This document shows, piece after piece, positions 45,337 to 55,737 of a stretch of DNA of 64,000 bases. Source of the stretch: Herbidospora solisilvae (GTDB lineage: Bacteria > Actinomycetota > Actinomycetes > Streptosporangiales > Streptosporangiaceae); NCBI RefSeq assembly GCF_009901565.1, contig NZ_WXEW01000011.1, forward strand, positions 284,591 through 348,590, in the 5' to 3' direction. Both the position numbers and the translations under genes were made by a program. The notes beneath the pieces were generated by a model. The model searched no databases. It saw nothing but the letters and a program-made list of their open reading frames with translations, and was not told the origin of the DNA. Numbering within the stretch: position 1 is the first letter of the stretch; each line of letters opens with the position of its first letter.

Positions 45337-46385
45337 AGGGCCGTGTCGAAGTTGATCGCGCTGTAGGCGCCCAGCTTCCAGAGCTGGTGCTCGCTCTCGA
45401 TGCGCCGGATGGTGCCCGACCGGCCGCGCATGACCAGCGAGTGGGTGTGCGCCACGCCGCCCCGGTTGCGCAGGCCGCCCTGGTAGCGCACGCCGTTCAT
45501 CAGCTCGCCGTCGGTCACGCCGGTGGCGGCGAAGAACACGTCGTCGGAGCTGACCAGGTCGTCGGTGGTGAGCACCCGGTTCAGGTCGAGGCCCGCGTCG
45601 AGGGCGCGGCGGCGTTCGGCGTCGTCCTGGGGCCAGAGCTTGCCCTGGATGACGCCGCCCAGGCACTTCATCGCGCAGGCCGCGACGGTGCCCTCGGGGG
45701 TGCCGCCGATGCCGAGCATCAGGTCGACGCCGGTGCCCGGCTGGGCGGCCATGATCGCGCCGGCGACGTCGCCGTCGGTGATGAACTTGATCCGCGCGCC
45801 GGTCTCCCGGATCTCCTGGACGATCTGCTCGTGCCGCGTCCGGTCGAGGATGACCACCGTGACGTCGGAGGCCTTGCCGCCCTTCGCCTTGGCCACCGCC
45901 GCCACGTTGTGGGCCACCGGAGCCTCGATGTCGACCACGCCGGCCGCCTCGGCGCCGGTGACGAGCTTCTCCATGTAGAAGACGGCGCTGGAGTCGTACA
46001 TCGACCCCCGGGGGCTCACCGCGATCACCGAGATGGCGTTGTTCATGCCCAGGGCGCACAGGCGGGTGCCGTCGATCGGGTCGACCGCCACGTCGCACTC
46101 GGCGCCGGTGCCGTCGCCGACCTCCTCGCCGTTGAACAACATCGGGGCCTGGTCCTTCTCGCCCTCGCCGATCACCACCTTGCCGCGCATCGACACCGTG
46201 TTGATCAACTGCCGCATCGCGCTGACCGCCGCCCCGTCGGCGCCGTTCTTGTCACCCCGGCCGACCCAGCGGGCGCTGGCCATCGCCGCCGCCTCGGTCA
46301 CCCTGACCAGTTCGAGGGCGAGGTTGCGGTCGGGCGCATGGCGGTCGGTGGCAAGTGGCGGCGGTACAGACTGGTCTGAGTTCAT
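45333..46385 (-). CDS. glpX: Fructose-1,6-bisphosphatase, class II
   Basis: A 350-residue Li-sensitive-type phosphatase of the GlpX family. Metal and substrate motifs: [28 protein letters not shown], and [20 protein letters not shown]. It hydrolyses fructose 1,6-bisphosphate in gluconeogenesis and is the main FBPase in actinobacteria. AAGGAGACACG precedes the ATG. Its presence with pckG gives two key gluconeogenic steps in this window. It diverges from a TetR gene. Confidence 0.96.
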   Translation of the reverse strand: MNSDQSVPPPLATDRHAPDRNLALELVRVTEAAAMASARWVGRGDKNGADGAAVSAMRQLINTVSMRGKVVIGEGEKDQAPMLFNGEEVGDGTGAECDVAVDPIDGTRLCALGMNNAISVIAVSPRGSMYDSSAVFYMEKLVTGAEAAGVVDIEAPVAHNVAAVAKAKGGKASDVTVVILDRTRHEQIVQEIRETGARIKFITDGDVAGAIMAAQPGTGVDLMLGIGGTPEGTVAACAMKCLGGVIQGKLWPQDDAERRRALDAGLDLNRVLTTDDLVSSDDVFFAATGVTDGELMNGVRYQGGLRNRGGVAHTHSLVMRGRSGTIRRIESEHQLWKLGAYSAINFDTAL

Positions 46386-46484
46386 CGTGTCTCCTTGAGG
46401 TATGACACTGCCTTACCCGGTATCGCCCGTTGATTCTGCGTGAGTCGTGCCACACCACCCGGCTCCCTCGATAATCTCGCCTGC

Positions 46485-47078
46485 ATGAGCGGCGACAACA
46501 TCAAGGAGACCGGCCGGGGCACCTCGGAAAGAGGCGCGGCGACCCGGGTCGCCCTTCTCGACGCCGCCCGCGACGTGTTCATCACCCAGGGGTTCGCCGA
46601 GGCCGGGGTCACCGAGGTGGTCCAGCGGGCCGGGGCCAGCGTCGGCAGCCTCTACCACCACTTCTCCGGCAAGGCCGACCTCTACCGGGCGCTGTTCGAC
46701 GAGTTCCAGGACCGGCAGGCGCAGCGCACCAAGACCGCCGTGCAGGCCGCCCGGACCGAGGGCGAGACCGAGCCTATGACGTTGTTCCTGGCCGGGGCGC
46801 GTGCCTACCTCGACGGCTGCGTGCAGGAACGCGACCTGGCGGCGCTGTTCCTCCGGGGTGACGGGCCGCCCGGGTTCGAGGTCGTCATCCGCGAGCGGCT
46901 GCGCACGTGGGCCCGCCGCAACGCCTCGTTGTTCGAGCACGAAGACGCGCTGGTGGTGGTGATCACGGGGGCGCTGGCGGCGGTCGTCCAGGAACTGACC
47001 CTGTCGGCCGACCTCGACGCGGCCCGGCTGATGGCCGACCAGGCCCTCGGCATCATCGGCCGGATCAGGAACCCCTGA
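46485..47078 (+). CDS. TetR family transcriptional regulator
   Basis: A 197-residue regulator from the ATG at 46485. The helix-turn-helix reads ALLDAARDVFITQGFAEAGV then VVQRAGASVGSLYHHFSGKA. The C-terminal ligand domain is helical (CVQERDLAALFLRGDGPPGF). TAATCT sits 7 bases upstream, and there is no Shine-Dalgarno, so the mRNA may be leaderless; a GTG at 46440 would add 15 residues. It diverges from glpX. Its target may be itself or unlinked genes; no efflux or enzyme gene is directly adjacent. Confidence 0.9.
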   Translation: MSGDNIKETGRGTSERGAATRVALLDAARDVFITQGFAEAGVTEVVQRAGASVGSLYHHFSGKADLYRALFDEFQDRQAQRTKTAVQAARTEGETEPMTLFLAGARAYLDGCVQERDLAALFLRGDGPPGFEVVIRERLRTWARRNASLFEHEDALVVVITGALAAVVQELTLSADLDAARLMADQALGIIGRIRNP

Positions 47079-47101
47079 CCTCAGCCGGTAGTCTCGGGAC
47101 C

Positions 47102-47626
47102 GTGCGCCGATTCACCCAGGGCCTCTACGGCTACGTCTTCGCGCTGCTCGTCTGCTTCGCCGGGGTCGGCCTGTTCCTGCTGACCACCCCGCAGGGCCGC
47201 ACCGAGCACATCCCGCGCGTCGACTTCACCATCGATGCCAAGAACGCCGCCGGCGCGGCCGAGTTCCCGGTCGCGGTGCCGCAGCCGGTCCAGCCCGACT
47301 GGGTGCCGACCAGCTCCCGCCTCACCGATGAGGGGGGCGTGGTCACCTGGCGGCTGGGCTTCGCCACCGCCAAGCGCATGCACGCCATGCTGGCCCAGAG
47401 CAACGAGCAGCCTGCGGCCGGGTTCGCCAGCCGCCTTGCCAACACCGAGACCTCGATCGGCACCGAGGTGATCAAGGGCGCGACGTGGGAGAAGCGCTTC
47501 CGCGAAGACAAGAACCAGCGATCGCTGGTCCGCGTCGCCGACGGCCACACCGTCGTCGTCACCGGCTCGGCCGACTGGCCGGAGCTGAACGCGCTCGCGG
47601 CCAGCCTGGTCGAGCGGGACGTCTAG
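47102..47626 (+). CDS. DUF4245 membrane-anchored protein
   Basis: A 174-residue protein with a short cytoplasmic tip, one membrane helix (about 10-28, YVFALLVCFAGVGLFLLTT) and an extracytoplasmic domain. It matches DUF4245, a family conserved beside xseB/glpX in actinobacteria. Signature-like blocks: VDFTIDAKN, PVQPDWVPTSSRL and WRLGFATAKRMHAMLAQSN. TAGTCT lies 7 bases before the GTG, suggesting a leaderless mRNA. The stop overlaps the convergent xseB stop. Function unknown. Confidence 0.86.
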   Translation: MRRFTQGLYGYVFALLVCFAGVGLFLLTTPQGRTEHIPRVDFTIDAKNAAGAAEFPVAVPQPVQPDWVPTSSRLTDEGGVVTWRLGFATAKRMHAMLAQSNEQPAAGFASRLANTETSIGTEVIKGATWEKRFREDKNQRSLVRVADGHTVVVTGSADWPELNALAASLVERDV

Positions 47627-47862
47627 AACGGGGCCTCGTCGGAGGCGGGCTCGGGGCGGCGCTCGGCCATCGCGGCGGCCAGCTTGACCCGGGCGCCCTG
47701 GAGCCAGTTCTCGCAGATCGCGGCCAGTTTCTCGCCGCGTTCCCACAGTTCGATCGACTGCTCCAGGGTCAGGCCGCCCGCTTCCAGGCGGCGCACCACC
47801 TCGGTCAGCTCCTCGCGCGCCTTCTCGTAGGACGGCGTCTTCTCCTCAGCCACGGTGCCCAC
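47623..47862 (-). CDS. xseB: Exodeoxyribonuclease VII small subunit
   Basis: A 79-residue helical protein with the family block YEKAREELTEVVRRLEAGGL then TLEQSIELWERGEKLAAICE. XseB binds the large subunit in a multi-subunit nuclease that degrades single-stranded DNA. The start may be the GTG at 47862, next to the xseA stop, or the GTG at 47853, which has better spacing from AGGG. Second gene of an xseA-xseB pair. Confidence 0.93.
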   Translation of the reverse strand: MGTVAEEKTPSYEKAREELTEVVRRLEAGGLTLEQSIELWERGEKLAAICENWLQGARVKLAAAMAERRPEPASDEAPF

Positions 47863-47863
47863 C

Positions 47864-49069
47864 CTAAAGGCCGGTGACCTCGACCCCGACCCGATCGTCG
47901 GGGAACCTGACGGTCAGCGCCTCGCCCTCGGTGAGTTCGGCGGCCTTCCTGACCACCTCGCCCGAGGGCTTCTGCACGATCGCGTAGCCCCGTTCGAGGG
48001 TCGCGGCGGGGGAGAGGGCCACCAGCCGCGCCCTGAGGTGCTCCAGGCCGTCGGAGCTGCGGTGGAGCGAATGGTCGAGCACCCGCCGGGCCCGGTCTCT
48101 GAGCTGGTCGACCTGTTCGGCGCGGCGTTCGATCTCGCGTACGGGATCGGCGAGCGACGGCCGCGACCGCACCGAGTTGACCCACGCGAGCTCCCGCTCC
48201 AGCCAGCCCCCCATGACCCGCCTGCCGCGGTCGCGCAACTGGTGGACCAGCGCGAGCTGCTCGCCCACGTCGGGCACCACCTTCTTGGCGGCGTCGGTGG
48301 GGGTGGACGCCCGCAGGTCGGCCACCAGGTCGAGCAGCGGCGAGTCCTGCTCGTGCCCGATGGCGCTGACCACGGGGGTGCGGCACGCCGCGACCGCCCT
48401 GACCAGCGACTCGTCGGAGAACGGCAGCAGGTCCTCCAGCGACCCGCCGCCCCGGGCCACGATGATGACGTCGACCTCGCGGTCGGCGTCGAGCCGGTGC
48501 AGCGCGTCGGTCACCTCGGCGACCGCCAGCCCGCCCTGCACCGCCACCTGCTCGACCTTGAACCGGACGGCCGGCCACCGGCGCCGCGCGTTCTCCAGCA
48601 CGTCGCGCTCGGCCGCCGAGTCGCGCCCGCAGATCAGCCCGACGGTCCCCGGCAGGAACGGCAACCGGCGCTTGCGGTCGTTGTTGAACAACCCCTCGGC
48701 CGCCAGCACCTGCCGCAGCCGCTCCAGCCGGGCCAGCAGCTCGCCGACCCCGACGGGCCGGATCTCCATGGCGGTGAACGCGAACGACCCCCGGTTGACC
48801 CAGAAGTCGGCCTTGACGTGCACCACCACCCGCGCGCCGTCGACCGGGCGCGGGAGACTCGACTCGTAGACGTTCCGGGCGCACGTCACCCGGGCCGACA
48901 CGTTCGCGACCGGGTCGCGCAGGGTCATGAACACCGTGCCGCCCCGGGCGGTCAGCTCGGTGATCTGGCCTTCGACCCAGACCGTGCCGAGCTTCCCGAT
49001 CCACTGGGCGACCATCTGCAGCACCGACCTGACCGGCAGGGGCGCTTCGGGGGAGGTCTTCGCGCTCAC
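47864..49069 (-). CDS. xseA: Exodeoxyribonuclease VII large subunit
   Basis: A 401-residue protein with an N-terminal OB-fold ([20 protein letters not shown]) and the catalytic domain ([60 protein letters not shown]). The Asp and His of the [10 protein letters not shown] block match the active site. A coiled coil occupies the C-terminal part, as is usual. GTG start at 49069, 4 bases after the preceding gene's stop, so it belongs to an operon with the lipid-droplet protein and xseB. Confidence 0.96.
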   Translation of the reverse strand: MSAKTSPEAPLPVRSVLQMVAQWIGKLGTVWVEGQITELTARGGTVFMTLRDPVANVSARVTCARNVYESSLPRPVDGARVVVHVKADFWVNRGSFAFTAMEIRPVGVGELLARLERLRQVLAAEGLFNNDRKRRLPFLPGTVGLICGRDSAAERDVLENARRRWPAVRFKVEQVAVQGGLAVAEVTDALHRLDADREVDVIIVARGGGSLEDLLPFSDESLVRAVAACRTPVVSAIGHEQDSPLLDLVADLRASTPTDAAKKVVPDVGEQLALVHQLRDRGRRVMGGWLERELAWVNSVRSRPSLADPVREIERRAEQVDQLRDRARRVLDHSLHRSSDGLEHLRARLVALSPAATLERGYAIVQKPSGEVVRKAAELTEGEALTVRFPDDRVGVEVTGL

Positions 49070-49073
49070 CCGC

Positions 49074-50039
49074 TCAGTTTTCCAGCTTGGCCAGCCGGTT
49101 CTCGAACATCCGGAGCACCTCCGGGCGCGCCGTGCTCGCCTTCTCGTAGTCGATCCAGCTCTGGATCTCCTCCTTCGACCGGCCGCGCATGCGCGCCCGG
49201 AGGGAGGCGAAGGTCAGGTCGGCGTAGCCGGGGATGGGCTCGGCGGGCAGGTCGTGGGCCGGGGCCTCCTCGGTGTGACCCGGGGCGACCTCGGGCACGG
49301 CCGTGTCGGTGACCGGCTCGCCCGGGGTCTTCTTCGCCGGCTTGGGCGCCGGCGGGATCTTCGAGGGGACGGCGGGCTCGGCGGCCAGCGCGGGGTCGGA
49401 GGACGGCTCGGTGGTCTTCTGGCCCTGCGGCTCGGCGGCGACGGGGGTGGGCTCCTCCTCCTGCTTCTCCTTGGCCTTCTCGGTGGCCTCGGGAGTGGCG
49501 GCGGGGGTGGTCGCCTCGTGGTCGGCGGTCTCGGCGACCTTCTCTTCGGTGTCCTCGGTCTTCGCCGGTTCCGGGGCCGCGGGGGCGGGGTCGGTCGCGG
49601 TGTGGGGAAGCGGCTTGTCGGCTTCGCTCACGGGGTTCTCCTCTGCCTTGGCGCCCGAGGCGACCAGGCGGTCGCCCTTGGGGGCGCTACCCCCCGGCTG
49701 GAAGATCACCGGTTCGGGCCGGTCCGAGGCGGCCGGACGGGGAGCGAAGATGACCGGCTCGCGGCGCGGCTTCTTCTTCTCCTCTTCCTCGACGACGATG
49801 TCGGATACCGACTTCACGCCGGGGCGGGAGGGGTCGGCAGGGGCCTCTTCGGCCGGGGCGTTGCCGGTGACGCGCTTCAGGGTGGTGCGGACCCGGTCGC
49901 CCAGGAGGAGCGCCTGACCCACGCCGCTCAGCGCGCCCTGGAGCGCCAGCATGGGCAGGTCTTTCACCTTCTGTGTGATCTCGTCACGGTTGTTATAGAC
50001 CTCGCGAATGGGCTTGGTGAACGTACGCAAGAGGGACAT
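49074..50039 (-). CDS. Lipid-droplet-associated-type protein
   Basis: About 321 residues from the ATG at 50039, which has GGGAG 6 bases upstream. The N-terminal ~60 residues ([19 protein letters not shown]) match the conserved part of actinobacterial proteins encoded beside xseA and ispH and annotated as lipid-droplet-associated. Residues about 65-255 are a long disordered Pro/Glu/Ala/Lys-rich linker. The C-terminal ~60 residues are a helical domain ([20 protein letters not shown] then [10 protein letters not shown]). The lipid-droplet role is by family name only. First gene of the operon with xseA and xseB; divergent from ispH. Confidence 0.8.
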   Translation of the reverse strand: MSLLRTFTKPIREVYNNRDEITQKVKDLPMLALQGALSGVGQALLLGDRVRTTLKRVTGNAPAEEAPADPSRPGVKSVSDIVVEEEEKKKPRREPVIFAPRPAASDRPEPVIFQPGGSAPKGDRLVASGAKAEENPVSEADKPLPHTATDPAPAAPEPAKTEDTEEKVAETADHEATTPAATPEATEKAKEKQEEEPTPVAAEPQGQKTTEPSSDPALAAEPAVPSKIPPAPKPAKKTPGEPVTDTAVPEVAPGHTEEAPAHDLPAEPIPGYADLTFASLRARMRGRSKEEIQSWIDYEKASTARPEVLRMFENRLAKLEN

Positions 50040-50137
50040 GGGCATCTCCCAGGAGATATTCCGTTGAAGTCTCAGTCTGGCAAGACTGGCGCGGGCGGTG
50101 GTCAAGCCACTGCAGACCATCCACGTAGCATGAGACC

Positions 50138-51112
50138 ATGACGTCACAGACCCCCGCGACCATTACAGATCGCCGTCGTGTCCTGGTGGCGAAGCCGCGC
50201 GGTTACTGCGCCGGCGTCGACCGGGCGGTGGAGGCCGTGGAGCGGGCATTGGCGCAGTACGGCGCGCCGATCTACGTCCGTAAGCAGATCGTCCACAACA
50301 CCTTCGTCGTCAAGACCCTCGAAGAGCGCGGCGCCATCTTCGTCGACGAGACCGAAGAGGTCCCCGAAGGGGCCATCGTCGTGTTCTCGGCCCACGGCGT
50401 CTCCCCGGCGGTCCACCAGGAGGCCGCCCAGCGCAGCCTGAAGACCATCGACGCCACCTGCCCGCTGGTCACCAAGGTCCACAACGAGGCCAAGCGCTTC
50501 GCCGCGCAAGACTACGACATCCTGCTGATCGGCCACGAGGGCCACGAAGAGGTCGAGGGCACGGCCGGCGAGGCGCCCGACCACGTCCGCCTGGTCGACG
50601 GCCTCGACGGCGTCGAGACCGTCGAGGTGCGCGACCCGTCGAAGGTCGTGTGGTTGTCGCAGACCACCCTCTCGGTCGACGAGACCACCGAGACGGTCAC
50701 CCGCCTCAAGAACCGCTTCCCCGACCTGATCGACCCGCCCAGCGACGACATCTGCTACGCGACGTCCAACCGCCAGACGGCGGTCAAGGAGATCGCCGCC
50801 GAGGCGCAGCTCGTGATCGTGGTCGGGTCGTCGAACTCGTCCAACTCCAAGCGCCTGGTCGAGGTGGCCCTCGACTACGGCGCCGACGCCTCCTACCTCG
50901 TCGACGACGCCACGTTCGTCGACCCGGCGTGGCTCGACGGCGTCACGACGGTCGGCGTGACGAGCGGCGCCTCCGTGCCGGAGGTCCTGGTCGAGGGCGT
51001 GCTGGCCAAGCTCGCCGCCCACGGCTTCGGCGACGTCGAGGAGATCGAGTCGGTGACCGAGAAGATGCGCTTCGCGCTGCCCCACGAGCTCCGCAAGGAC
51101 CTGCGGGCCTGA
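50138..51112 (+). CDS. ispH: 4-hydroxy-3-methylbut-2-enyl diphosphate reductase
   Basis: A 324-residue iron-sulfur reductase. Cluster Cys residues lie in [14 protein letters not shown] (Cys24), [12 protein letters not shown] and [11 protein letters not shown]. Substrate and catalytic blocks include [18 protein letters not shown] and FSAHGVSP. It makes IPP and DMAPP in the last step of the MEP pathway, feeding UppS. TAGCAT lies 6 bases before the ATG, with no Shine-Dalgarno, so a leaderless mRNA is possible. It converges on the DUF6542 gene with a shared hairpin. Confidence 0.97.
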   Translation: MTSQTPATITDRRRVLVAKPRGYCAGVDRAVEAVERALAQYGAPIYVRKQIVHNTFVVKTLEERGAIFVDETEEVPEGAIVVFSAHGVSPAVHQEAAQRSLKTIDATCPLVTKVHNEAKRFAAQDYDILLIGHEGHEEVEGTAGEAPDHVRLVDGLDGVETVEVRDPSKVVWLSQTTLSVDETTETVTRLKNRFPDLIDPPSDDICYATSNRQTAVKEIAAEAQLVIVVGSSNSSNSKRLVEVALDYGADASYLVDDATFVDPAWLDGVTTVGVTSGASVPEVLVEGVLAKLAAHGFGDVEEIESVTEKMRFALPHELRKDLRA

Positions 51113-51119
51113 CGCACCG

Positions 51120-51145
51120 CCCCCGGGCCGTCTCAGGCCTGGGGG
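51120..51145. terminator. Bidirectional hairpin between ispH and the DUF6542 gene
   Basis: CCCCCGGGCC (51120-51129) pairs with GGCCTGGGGG (51136-51145), with one G-U pair and a 6-base loop. It starts 8 bases after the ispH stop and overlaps the end of the convergent gene. Confidence 0.75.
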
Positions 51146-51591
51146 CGCTCCTCCTTCGCGGTTCCGTAGACCCTGGGCTCGAAGTAGCCCTCGGGCTCGG
51201 CGTCGAACTCCTTGCTCTTCCGGGGCTCCGGCACCCGGGTCTTCATGTCCTCCCGCGTCGCCCGCACGCTCTGCGGCAGCCCCCGATACCAGGCCAGGCC
51301 CAGTGCCAGCGCCGATCCGGCGAACAACCACGGCGCCGCCGCCGACAGGGTGGTGAACATGCCCAGGCCGAACGACTGGAGGGAGCCCCCCGAACCCAGG
51401 CCCTCCACGAGGAGGGCCGACACGAAGAAGACCAGGGGTGGGGACACCACCAGGGTCAGCAGGTCGCGCGGGTTCACCAGCCAGACGGCCGCCAGCGCCC
51501 CCACGAGGAAGAACGGCCCCGGGAGGGTGAACTGTCCGAGCAGACAGACGAAGAACAACAGCGTGATGGCGCCGCGCGCGGTCACCTTCAT
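51133..51591 (-). CDS. DUF6542 membrane protein
   Basis: A 152-residue protein with four membrane helices (ITLLFFVCLLGQFTLPGPFF, FLVGALAAVWLV, LLTLVVSPPLVFFVSALLVE, WLFAGSALALGLAWY) and a charged cytoplasmic tail of about 40 residues. This matches DUF6542, found beside rmuC and ychF in actinobacteria. Its ATG overlaps the rmuC stop (ATGA), so they are co-translated. Function unknown. Confidence 0.85.
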   Translation of the reverse strand: MKVTARGAITLLFFVCLLGQFTLPGPFFLVGALAAVWLVNPRDLLTLVVSPPLVFFVSALLVEGLGSGGSLQSFGLGMFTTLSAAAPWLFAGSALALGLAWYRGLPQSVRATREDMKTRVPEPRKSKEFDAEPEGYFEPRVYGTAKEERPQA

Positions 51592-52892
51592 CTCTCCGGC
51601 CCCCCTCCCTGGTGGCTCAAGCTACCGTCATATCCGGTGTCGTCCCCGACGAGTTCGGGCATCGACAACGACCGTGGTGACTCCTCGACCGGCTGCGGGG
51701 CCGGCAGAAGGGTGTCGACCAGGCCGAGGTCGGTCATCTTGCGGGCGCTCACCAGCACGCGGCTCTCAAGAGAGCCGACCGTCCTGTTGTACGCCGCCAC
51801 GGCCCGTGCCAATGATCTTCCCAGACCGTCGACCTGCCGTCCGAGACTGCCGAGCCGGTCGTACAACTCCTTGCCGAGGTCGAACACGGCCTTGGCGTTC
51901 TCGCTCAGCGCCGCCTGCTGCCAGGCGTAGCTCGCGGTGCGCAGCATCGTGATCAACGTGGTGGGGGTCGCGATGTGGACCCGCCGGTTCATCGCGTATT
52001 CGAGCAGCGAGGGGTCCCGCTCCAGCGCCGGGGCCAGGAACGCCTCGCCCGGGATGAACAGCACCATGAACTCGGGCGCGGGACTGAACGCCTGCCAGTA
52101 GGTCTTGGCCGCCAGCCGGTCGACGTGGTCGCGCAGGTGGCGGGCGTGCGCGTCGAGCCGGGCCCCGGCCAGGTCGGGGTCGCCCGCCTCGGAGGCCTCC
52201 AGATAGGCCGCCAGCGACACCTTCGAGTCGACGACGATGTTCTTGCCGCCGCTCAACCGGACGATCATGTCGGGCCGGACCGGCCCGTCGGGGGTGGTCG
52301 CGGTGACCTGCTCGTCGAAGTCGCAGAAGCGGGCCATGCCGGCGATCTCGGCCACCCGGCGCAGTTGCAGCTCACCCCACCGCCCCCGCGCCTCGGGCCG
52401 CCGCAGCGCCCGGACCAGCGCCGAGGTCTGCGACTTGAGCTGCTCGGAGCTGTGCCGGACGAACTCCATCTGCTGGGCCAGCTCGGCGCGGGCCACCCGC
52501 GCCCCCGACTCGCTCTCGCGGAGCTGTTCCTCCAGCTTCGCGAGGGTCTCGCGTAACGGCCCGACCAGGTTCTCCACGGCCTCGCGGCGCAGGTCGAGGT
52601 CTCCGGCCGCCTCCGCCCTGGTCGTGTTCAGGCGGTTCTCGGCGAGTTCGAGGAACCTCAGGTTGTTGACGTCGAGCGCGCGGGCCGACAGCGCCTGGAA
52701 ACGCTCGGCGAGCTGCTCCTCGACGTACGTCACCTTCTCTTCGGCCGCCCGGGCGCGCGCTTCGGCGTCGGCGAGCTTGACGGCGGCCTCGGCGTTCGCG
52801 CGCGCCGATCGGGCGCGCCCGACGACGAACCCGATGGCGAGCCCGGCCGCCAGGCCCACCAGCAGTTGGAGAGCGAGAGCCAGGACATCCAC
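51588..52892 (-). CDS. rmuC: DNA recombination protein RmuC
   Basis: About 434 residues from the GTG at 52892. An N-terminal membrane helix (LALQLLVGLAAGLAIGFVVG) is followed by a long coiled coil (about 25-165) and the RmuC nuclease-like domain (about 165-380; RGRWGELQLRRVAEIAGM, VVDSKVSLAAYLEA, PEFMVLFIPGEAFLAPAL). RmuC limits inversion at short repeats and is related to PD-(D/E)xK nucleases. The start is not certain: upstream codons stay open to 53009. Coupled to the DUF6542 gene. Confidence 0.93.
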   Translation of the reverse strand: MDVLALALQLLVGLAAGLAIGFVVGRARSARANAEAAVKLADAEARARAAEEKVTYVEEQLAERFQALSARALDVNNLRFLELAENRLNTTRAEAAGDLDLRREAVENLVGPLRETLAKLEEQLRESESGARVARAELAQQMEFVRHSSEQLKSQTSALVRALRRPEARGRWGELQLRRVAEIAGMARFCDFDEQVTATTPDGPVRPDMIVRLSGGKNIVVDSKVSLAAYLEASEAGDPDLAGARLDAHARHLRDHVDRLAAKTYWQAFSPAPEFMVLFIPGEAFLAPALERDPSLLEYAMNRRVHIATPTTLITMLRTASYAWQQAALSENAKAVFDLGKELYDRLGSLGRQVDGLGRSLARAVAAYNRTVGSLESRVLVSARKMTDLGLVDTLLPAPQPVEESPRSLSMPELVGDDTGYDGSLSHQGGGPER

Positions 52893-53023
52893 GTCCTGGA
52901 TGATCCCAGGCTTTTCCCGGCAGAAGAGGGAGGCTCGCCCTCCGCATACCCCGCCACGACCCAGAGTTTGCCCACGATGGGGTTTGACGAGCGGCGTTCC
53001 GGATTCCAATAGACTCGAATTCC

Positions 53024-54100
<1,077 letters not shown>

Positions 54101-54114
54101 AAACCCTTCTTCCG

Positions 54115-54849
54115 TTACGCCTTCGGAGTGGCCAGCCACTCGTCGAAGGTCTGGGCGCCACGAGGCCCGGGACCGCTCGGCAGCAGGCCCCCGGCGCTCA
54201 TCCCGCCGGGGAAGTAGACCGGCACGACCGGTCGTCTGCGCGCCCCGCCCGCCGCGATGAGACGGCGGGCCATGTCGGGCAGCGACTCGACCTTCGGGCC
54301 CGCCAGTTCGGGGGCCATCCGCCGCGGCTCCCCGAGGGCGAGGTCCGCGAGCGCCTCGCCCACCTCGCGGGCCGCGACGGGCTGCACCCGTCCGCTCGGG
54401 ACCAGCGCGACCGGGCCGGGGATCCCGCCCAGCACCTGGCCGGCGAACTCGTGGAACTGGGTGGCCCGCAGGATGGTCCACGGCACCGCCCCCTCCTTGA
54501 CGATCGCCTCCTGCCGCAGCTTGCCCGCGTAGTAGCCGAGCCTGACCCGGTCGACGCCCACGATCGACAAAGTGACGAGGTGGCGCACCCCGGCCCGCCC
54601 GGCGGCGGCCGCGAGGTTGCGGCCCGCCCTGTCGAAGAAGGTCACCGCCGCCGACTTGCTGGTCGTGGTGACGTTGCTGACGTCGACGACCGTCTCGGCC
54701 CCCACCAGCGCGGCGTCGAGTCCCGCCCCGCTCGTCACGTCGACCCCCGTCGCCCGCGAGAGCACCGCGGGTTCGTACCCCCGCGCCCGCAGGGCCTCCA
54801 CGACGTACCGCCCGACCACGCCGGTTCCACCTGCCACCGCGATCTTCAT
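54115..54849 (-). CDS. NAD(P)H-binding oxidoreductase (NmrA-like, atypical SDR)
   Basis: A 244-residue protein. The cofactor loop is AVAGGTGVVGRYVVEALRAR. Other blocks: VGAETVVDVSNVTTTSKSAA, HLVTLSIVGVDRV, YYAGKLRQEAIVKEGAVPWT, then ILRATQFHEF. This matches NmrA-type atypical SDRs, which often bind NAD(P)H as sensors or act on small molecules. GAGAGGAGTGGTC precedes the ATG. Substrate unknown. It diverges from the small membrane protein gene at 54978. Confidence 0.9.
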   Translation of the reverse strand: MKIAVAGGTGVVGRYVVEALRARGYEPAVLSRATGVDVTSGAGLDAALVGAETVVDVSNVTTTSKSAAVTFFDRAGRNLAAAAGRAGVRHLVTLSIVGVDRVRLGYYAGKLRQEAIVKEGAVPWTILRATQFHEFAGQVLGGIPGPVALVPSGRVQPVAAREVGEALADLALGEPRRMAPELAGPKVESLPDMARRLIAAGGARRRPVVPVYFPGGMSAGGLLPSGPGPRGAQTFDEWLATPKA

Positions 54850-54977
54850 GACCACTCCTCTCCTCGCTTTCGGAAAGGGTGACGGGGGACGGGCGCGGCT
54901 TCGTGACATCGCGCGCCCGTGATGAGGCTCACATTCGGCCGTGTCACGAACGGAGCCCCCCGGGAGGTCGTCTGTGC

Positions 54978-55385
54978 GTGAACTCCACCGCCAAACGGCT
55001 GCGTGCCGGGCTGCTCGCCCTGGCCGCCCTGCAGACCCTCGTCTCGGTCTGGCAGTACGTCTTCCCGCGCTCCTTCTACGACGACTTCCCGACGGTGCGC
55101 CTCGACCCGCCGTACAACGAGCACCTGCTCTCCGACGTCGGCGGGCTCGGGCTCGCGCTGACCGCCATGCTCTTCTACGCCGCGCGGGTGATGGACCGCA
55201 GGGTGGTCGTGTCGGCACTGACCGGTTACGTCGTCTACGCGGGCACGCACTTCCTGTTCCACGTCCGCCACTTCGACCACTTCTCGGTCCGCGACGCCGT
55301 GGGGGTGGGCACCGGCCTCGGCCTCGAATGGGTGCTCGCCCTGACCCTCCTGTACGTCGCCTGGCGACATCACCGCACGTCTTAG
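54978..55385 (+). CDS. Hypothetical membrane protein
   Basis: About 135 residues from the GTG at 54978, with about four membrane helices (LRAGLLALAALQTLVSVWQY, GGLGLALTAMLFYAARVM, VVVSALTGYVVYAGTHFLFH, GLGLEWVLALTLLYVAW). A His-rich segment HFLFHVRHFDHFSV lies between helices 3 and 4 and could bind a metal or heme (speculation). GGGAGG lies 11 bases upstream. Divergent from the NmrA-like gene. Function unknown. Confidence 0.8.
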   Translation: MNSTAKRLRAGLLALAALQTLVSVWQYVFPRSFYDDFPTVRLDPPYNEHLLSDVGGLGLALTAMLFYAARVMDRRVVVSALTGYVVYAGTHFLFHVRHFDHFSVRDAVGVGTGLGLEWVLALTLLYVAWRHHRTS

Positions 55386-55737
55386 GAGCGCCGGCCGGCG
55401 GCCCCGGCACTAGGATGATCACGCGGCGGGTTTCCACTACGAGTGCGGAAGGCCGGACTGAGTGTCAGAGCCCTTTGGTTACCTCCTGATGGCTCGACGG
55501 TTACATTTTGCCGCGGTGGCCTGCGCAAACGTCGTTATGTAGTCATCCATGCCGGTACGGGCACTCTCAGTGTCATGCACACTCGGTTTGGCCGGTTACG
55601 GCGATGCCTGCAGCATGGGCGTGGCTTTCCTGGAACAATTGGCGAGGCCGCTAAGGTGATTACTTCAACATGGATAACCGGATCGAGAGTAAGACGACAC
55701 CGCGCCAGCCGGGGGGATCGGCGCGAGCGGAGGCGTG
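55386..55737. other. Intergenic region before the secretion-like operon
   Basis: 352 bases without a convincing gene. It is visibly less GC-rich than its surroundings, especially 55480-55700, and ends in the GGAGG ribosome site of the TcpC-like gene. A weak promoter TTGGCG / TACTTC with 16-base spacing lies near 55643-55670. I see no tRNA or attachment-site repeat. Confidence 0.5.

Noticed and set aside
44398..46098. A 566-codon minus-strand frame over glpX and the DUF1707 gene
   Set aside because: Low-complexity Arg/Gly-rich shadow. The real minus-strand gene is glpX in another frame.
55386..55737. Possible integration site or tRNA at the edge of the secretion-like operon
   Set aside because: No tRNA-like cloverleaf, direct repeat or integrase is visible in the window.
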